DNA of 64,000 nt, taken from NCBI RefSeq assembly GCF_040784935.1, contig NZ_CP160680.1, forward strand, positions 6,429,802 to 6,493,801, in the 5' to 3' direction. This document shows positions 62,136-64,000 of this stretch, one piece after another. The translations under genes were made by a program, and so were the position numbers. The notes under the pieces are model-generated. The model saw nothing but the letters and a program-made list of their open reading frames with translations, was not told the DNA's origin and ran no database searches. The DNA comes from Lewinella sp. LCG006 (lineage in GTDB: Bacteria; Bacteroidota; Bacteroidia; Chitinophagales; Saprospiraceae). Position 1 is the first letter of the stretch; each line of letters begins with the position of its first letter.

Positions 62136-63159
62136 ATTCCTTAACTTTTAAAAGGGGTAAACTAACTTGATAATAATCTGGGCCTTCAACGATTTCAACA
62201 GCTTGATCGCTTAACAAACCATAACGTGAACGAATATTATTCAAACCAACCCCCAGCGAGGTTTGTACTTGCTGTTTGACTTGTAAATTATTGCGAACCA
62301 GGATACGATCTCCTTCTTTCCTGATCTCTAAGGTCAAGGGGTGTCGTCGTGAGACAACATTGTGTTTGACAGCGTTTTCTACCACCATTTGTAGCACTAA
62401 AGGAGGAAGAGCATCTTCCGGAGAAGGGTTTAAGTTAACCTCCACCAGGAACTGGTCTCCAAAACGAATTTTTAATAAAAACAAATAAGCCATCAACATT
62501 TCTTTCTCGGCTTGCAAGCTCACTACCTCCTGGTCGCGTGCCTCCAAGACATAGCGGTATACCTCGGCCAGTTGCTGGATAAATTTAGCCGATAAATCGG
62601 CATCCTTGTATACTAAGTTGCTGAGTACGTTAAGGCTATTAAACAGAAAATGGGGATTAACCTGATTTTGTAGTGATTCGTAGCGGCTGGCCAGATTAGC
62701 GCGTTTTAGCTCTTCCTGAGCGATAATGGAGGCTTTGTAATTCAACAAAAATTGCCGACCGTGCATGAACAAACTGATGAAGAAGGTGATCACCAGCAGA
62801 CTCAAGAAGAAATCCTTGGAGATCGTTAGCGAAGCTTTCGTGACCCTACCATTTACCACAAGATCAATGATGACATCCGTTAAAACACCGGCCACATAAG
62901 TAACCACGATGGTCAAGACCGCCGAAATTACCAAGCGACGGACAGGATAATCAATCCAGGATACTTTTACAGCGTCGGAAATAAAGCCATTGCCTACCCA
63001 CAACAGAGCAGTTAGCAAACCAGAACGTGCGGAGTGGATGGCGGTTTCAAGGCTCAGCGGCCAGCCCAAAAACAAATAATAGACCAAGCCAAAGATGAGC
63101 GTACCCCACAAAAATGCTTTTAAAAACACCAGTAAGTGCGGTGCTAACGTTCGTTGCAT
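62116..63159 (-). CDS. LytS/YehU-type sensor histidine kinase
   Basis: Integral membrane kinase: four membrane helices in the first 135 residues, a linker coiled coil, then the His-kinase domain with phospho-acceptor H170 in QVNPHFLFNSLNVLSNLVY and an HATPase domain (LVLQMVVENAVKHNV, GVGLNNIRSRYGLL). No extracellular sensor domain is seen, so the signal is probably sensed in the membrane. It overlaps the LytTR regulator gene. Its start lies 16 bases from the MITE-like element, which is odd for a promoter region. Confidence 0.92.
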   Translation of the reverse strand: MQRTLAPHLLVFLKAFLWGTLIFGLVYYLFLGWPLSLETAIHSARSGLLTALLWVGNGFISDAVKVSWIDYPVRRLVISAVLTIVVTYVAGVLTDVIIDLVVNGRVTKASLTISKDFFLSLLVITFFISLFMHGRQFLLNYKASIIAQEELKRANLASRYESLQNQVNPHFLFNSLNVLSNLVYKDADLSAKFIQQLAEVYRYVLEARDQEVVSLQAEKEMLMAYLFLLKIRFGDQFLVEVNLNPSPEDALPPLVLQMVVENAVKHNVVSRRHPLTLEIRKEGDRILVRNNLQVKQQVQTSLGVGLNNIRSRYGLLSDQAVEIVEGPDYYQVSLPLLKVKEYARVNR

Positions 63160-63174
63160 GCGGACAGAATTAAT

Positions 63175-63336
63175 AGACTTGTTCTGCTGGGATCATTTCG
63201 GGGGCAAATCGTGCCTTATCTTCCCACACTGTGCCTTTTTTAAGTCGCTTAGCTATGGCTAGGCTCCTCAAAAAAGGCTTCGCGTGGTCGATAATGCATC
63301 AATTTTCCCTCCAAACTGACCCAGCAGAACAAGTCT
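63175..63336. mobile_element. MITE-like 162-bp element
   Basis: Perfect 17-bp terminal inverted repeats AGACTTGTTCTGCTGGG (63175-63191) and its complement (63320-63336), flanked by AAT on both sides (63172-63174, 63337-63339). Inside, GCCTTTTTT (63232-63240) pairs with AAAAAAGGC around 63270-63278, and TTAGC/GCTAG closes the tip. No coding frame. Size, ends and flanking repeat fit a non-autonomous mobile element; no transposase is linked. Confidence 0.55.
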
Positions 63337-63388
63337 AATGAGCTGGTGACTGCCTCTGCTGGCAGCACCGGCTCTAAATTAGGTATTA

Positions 63389-63982
63389 TTATTCTTTTGT
63401 GGCTAATTGGGATTGTGCTTTATTCAGCATCCACTGATTCGTTGGGTAGCCCCAAGTAGGAAGCAAACCACGCTCTTTACTACGCTCCAATTGATACAAC
63501 TGATCTGCTCCTTGCAACAGGGGCATCGCTTTTTCCGCTCCACCGCCGAAGAATTCCGGCGTAAACAATACCAGCATTCCTCGCAACATTAGTGGTCGCG
63601 GATTTTCAGGGTCCATTTGCGCTGCCGCTGCGTAAGCGGCATGGGCAGCCCCTGCGTACTGAGGGCCATTGTTCACCTGGTCAATCCAGATATAACCTTG
63701 CATCACATAGCCTTCCTGGCACTTGAGCTCGCTGTTCATCGCTGTTTTTGTCTTCGCTTGTTCCAGGTAAGACGCACTGGCTTTGACGTAGCGCTCCACC
63801 CCTTCTGTATTGCCTTTCGACATTTCTACCATGGCCCTTTGAAGGGTTGCATAACTCAGGTAGTAGGATGGTAGCCATTGATCGGGTTCTGCCGCCGCTA
63901 TCCGCTCCAACTTATTCGTGATGGCCTCCCAATCCACAGGGGTATTCTCTTGGGGTTCCATACTTGCCAGCACACTGCCCAT
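63389..63982 (-). CDS. Tetratricopeptide-like protein (5' partial)
   Basis: 197 visible residues: helical pairs such as WLPSYYLSYATLQRAMVEMS, VDWEAITNKLERIAAAEPDQ, AYAAAAQMDPENPRPLMLRG and GAEKAMPLLQGADQLYQLER, typical of TPR proteins of unknown function in Bacteroidota. The frame is open upstream of the Met to the window end (residues DRFTTT precede it) and no signal peptide is seen, so the true start lies outside. Partners unknown. Confidence 0.65.
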   Translation of the reverse strand: MGSVLASMEPQENTPVDWEAITNKLERIAAAEPDQWLPSYYLSYATLQRAMVEMSKGNTEGVERYVKASASYLEQAKTKTAMNSELKCQEGYVMQGYIWIDQVNNGPQYAGAAHAAYAAAAQMDPENPRPLMLRGMLVLFTPEFFGGGAEKAMPLLQGADQLYQLERSKERGLLPTWGYPTNQWMLNKAQSQLATKE

Positions 63983-64000
63983 CGTGGTCGTGAAACGATC

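Overview
The window reads as ordinary chromosome of a free-living Bacteroidota bacterium, most likely of the Saprospirales/Lewinella kind. Grounds: two very large secreted proteins ending in the gliding-motility-associated (CHU_C, type IX secretion) C-terminal domain, a PorV/PorQ-type outer-membrane protein, a TPR-propeller-OmpA protein built like PorE, TAnnTTTG promoter boxes, a LytTR/LytS pair of the Bacteroidota kind and many short Cys-anchored lipoproteins. The genus is inference. No rRNA, tRNA or CRISPR array was seen. Layout: 1-6.4 kb holds a PorE-like protein (cut by the window edge), a type IX secreted protein and a glycosyltransferase fused to a reduced glycosylphosphotransferase module. 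6.4-11.5 kb has recR, the pyruvate dehydrogenase E2 subunit, a DASH-type photolyase/cryptochrome and a SCO1 plus cytochrome c lipoprotein pair. 11.5-25 kb is dominated by a 1591-residue adhesin-like secreted protein, an alpha-2-macroglobulin lipoprotein, a Lon-substrate-domain protein, a gene-free stretch with structured elements and a PorV/PorQ-family protein. 24.9-31.6 kb looks like one catabolic unit: AraC regulator, divergent GH63 glycosidase, sodium:solute symporter and glycerate kinase, with an intact IS3-family element inserted before the kinase. The gene set fits uptake and breakdown of glucosyl- or mannosylglycerate, a compatible solute. 31.6-48.2 kb is housekeeping: BrkB-type membrane protein, thioesterase, copper ATPase, a LuxE-like acyl-activating enzyme, hemF, an Spx/ArsC-like protein, a nucleoside phosphorylase, an RlmI-like methyltransferase, TPR and DUF3810 proteins, thioredoxin, DUF58, PPK2 and an S4-domain protein. 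48-52.3 kb is the accessory part: repeats, a small lipoprotein with a palindromic operator, and a 5'-truncated Rhs tip split by an IS256-family element with an exact 8-bp target duplication. Removing the element restores the Rhs reading frame perfectly, and a small membrane-protein gene lies directly behind it in the position of an immunity gene. 52.3-64 kb holds hydroxybutyryl-CoA dehydrogenase, murB, a DciA/DUF721 protein with recF, two tandem CotH-like paralogues, alkaline phosphatase, acyl-CoA dehydrogenase, a LytTR two-component pair and a TPR protein cut by the window edge. Beyond the genes, the window carries several classes of interspersed repeats at gene ends: a hairpin plus GGTACTTGG array (five copies, always just behind a stop codon), GGTTGAT arrays, CCCTTACACCC arrays, G-rich tracts, and cloverleaf or MITE-like inverted-repeat elements. 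In some cases the repeat supplies the stop codon of the gene.
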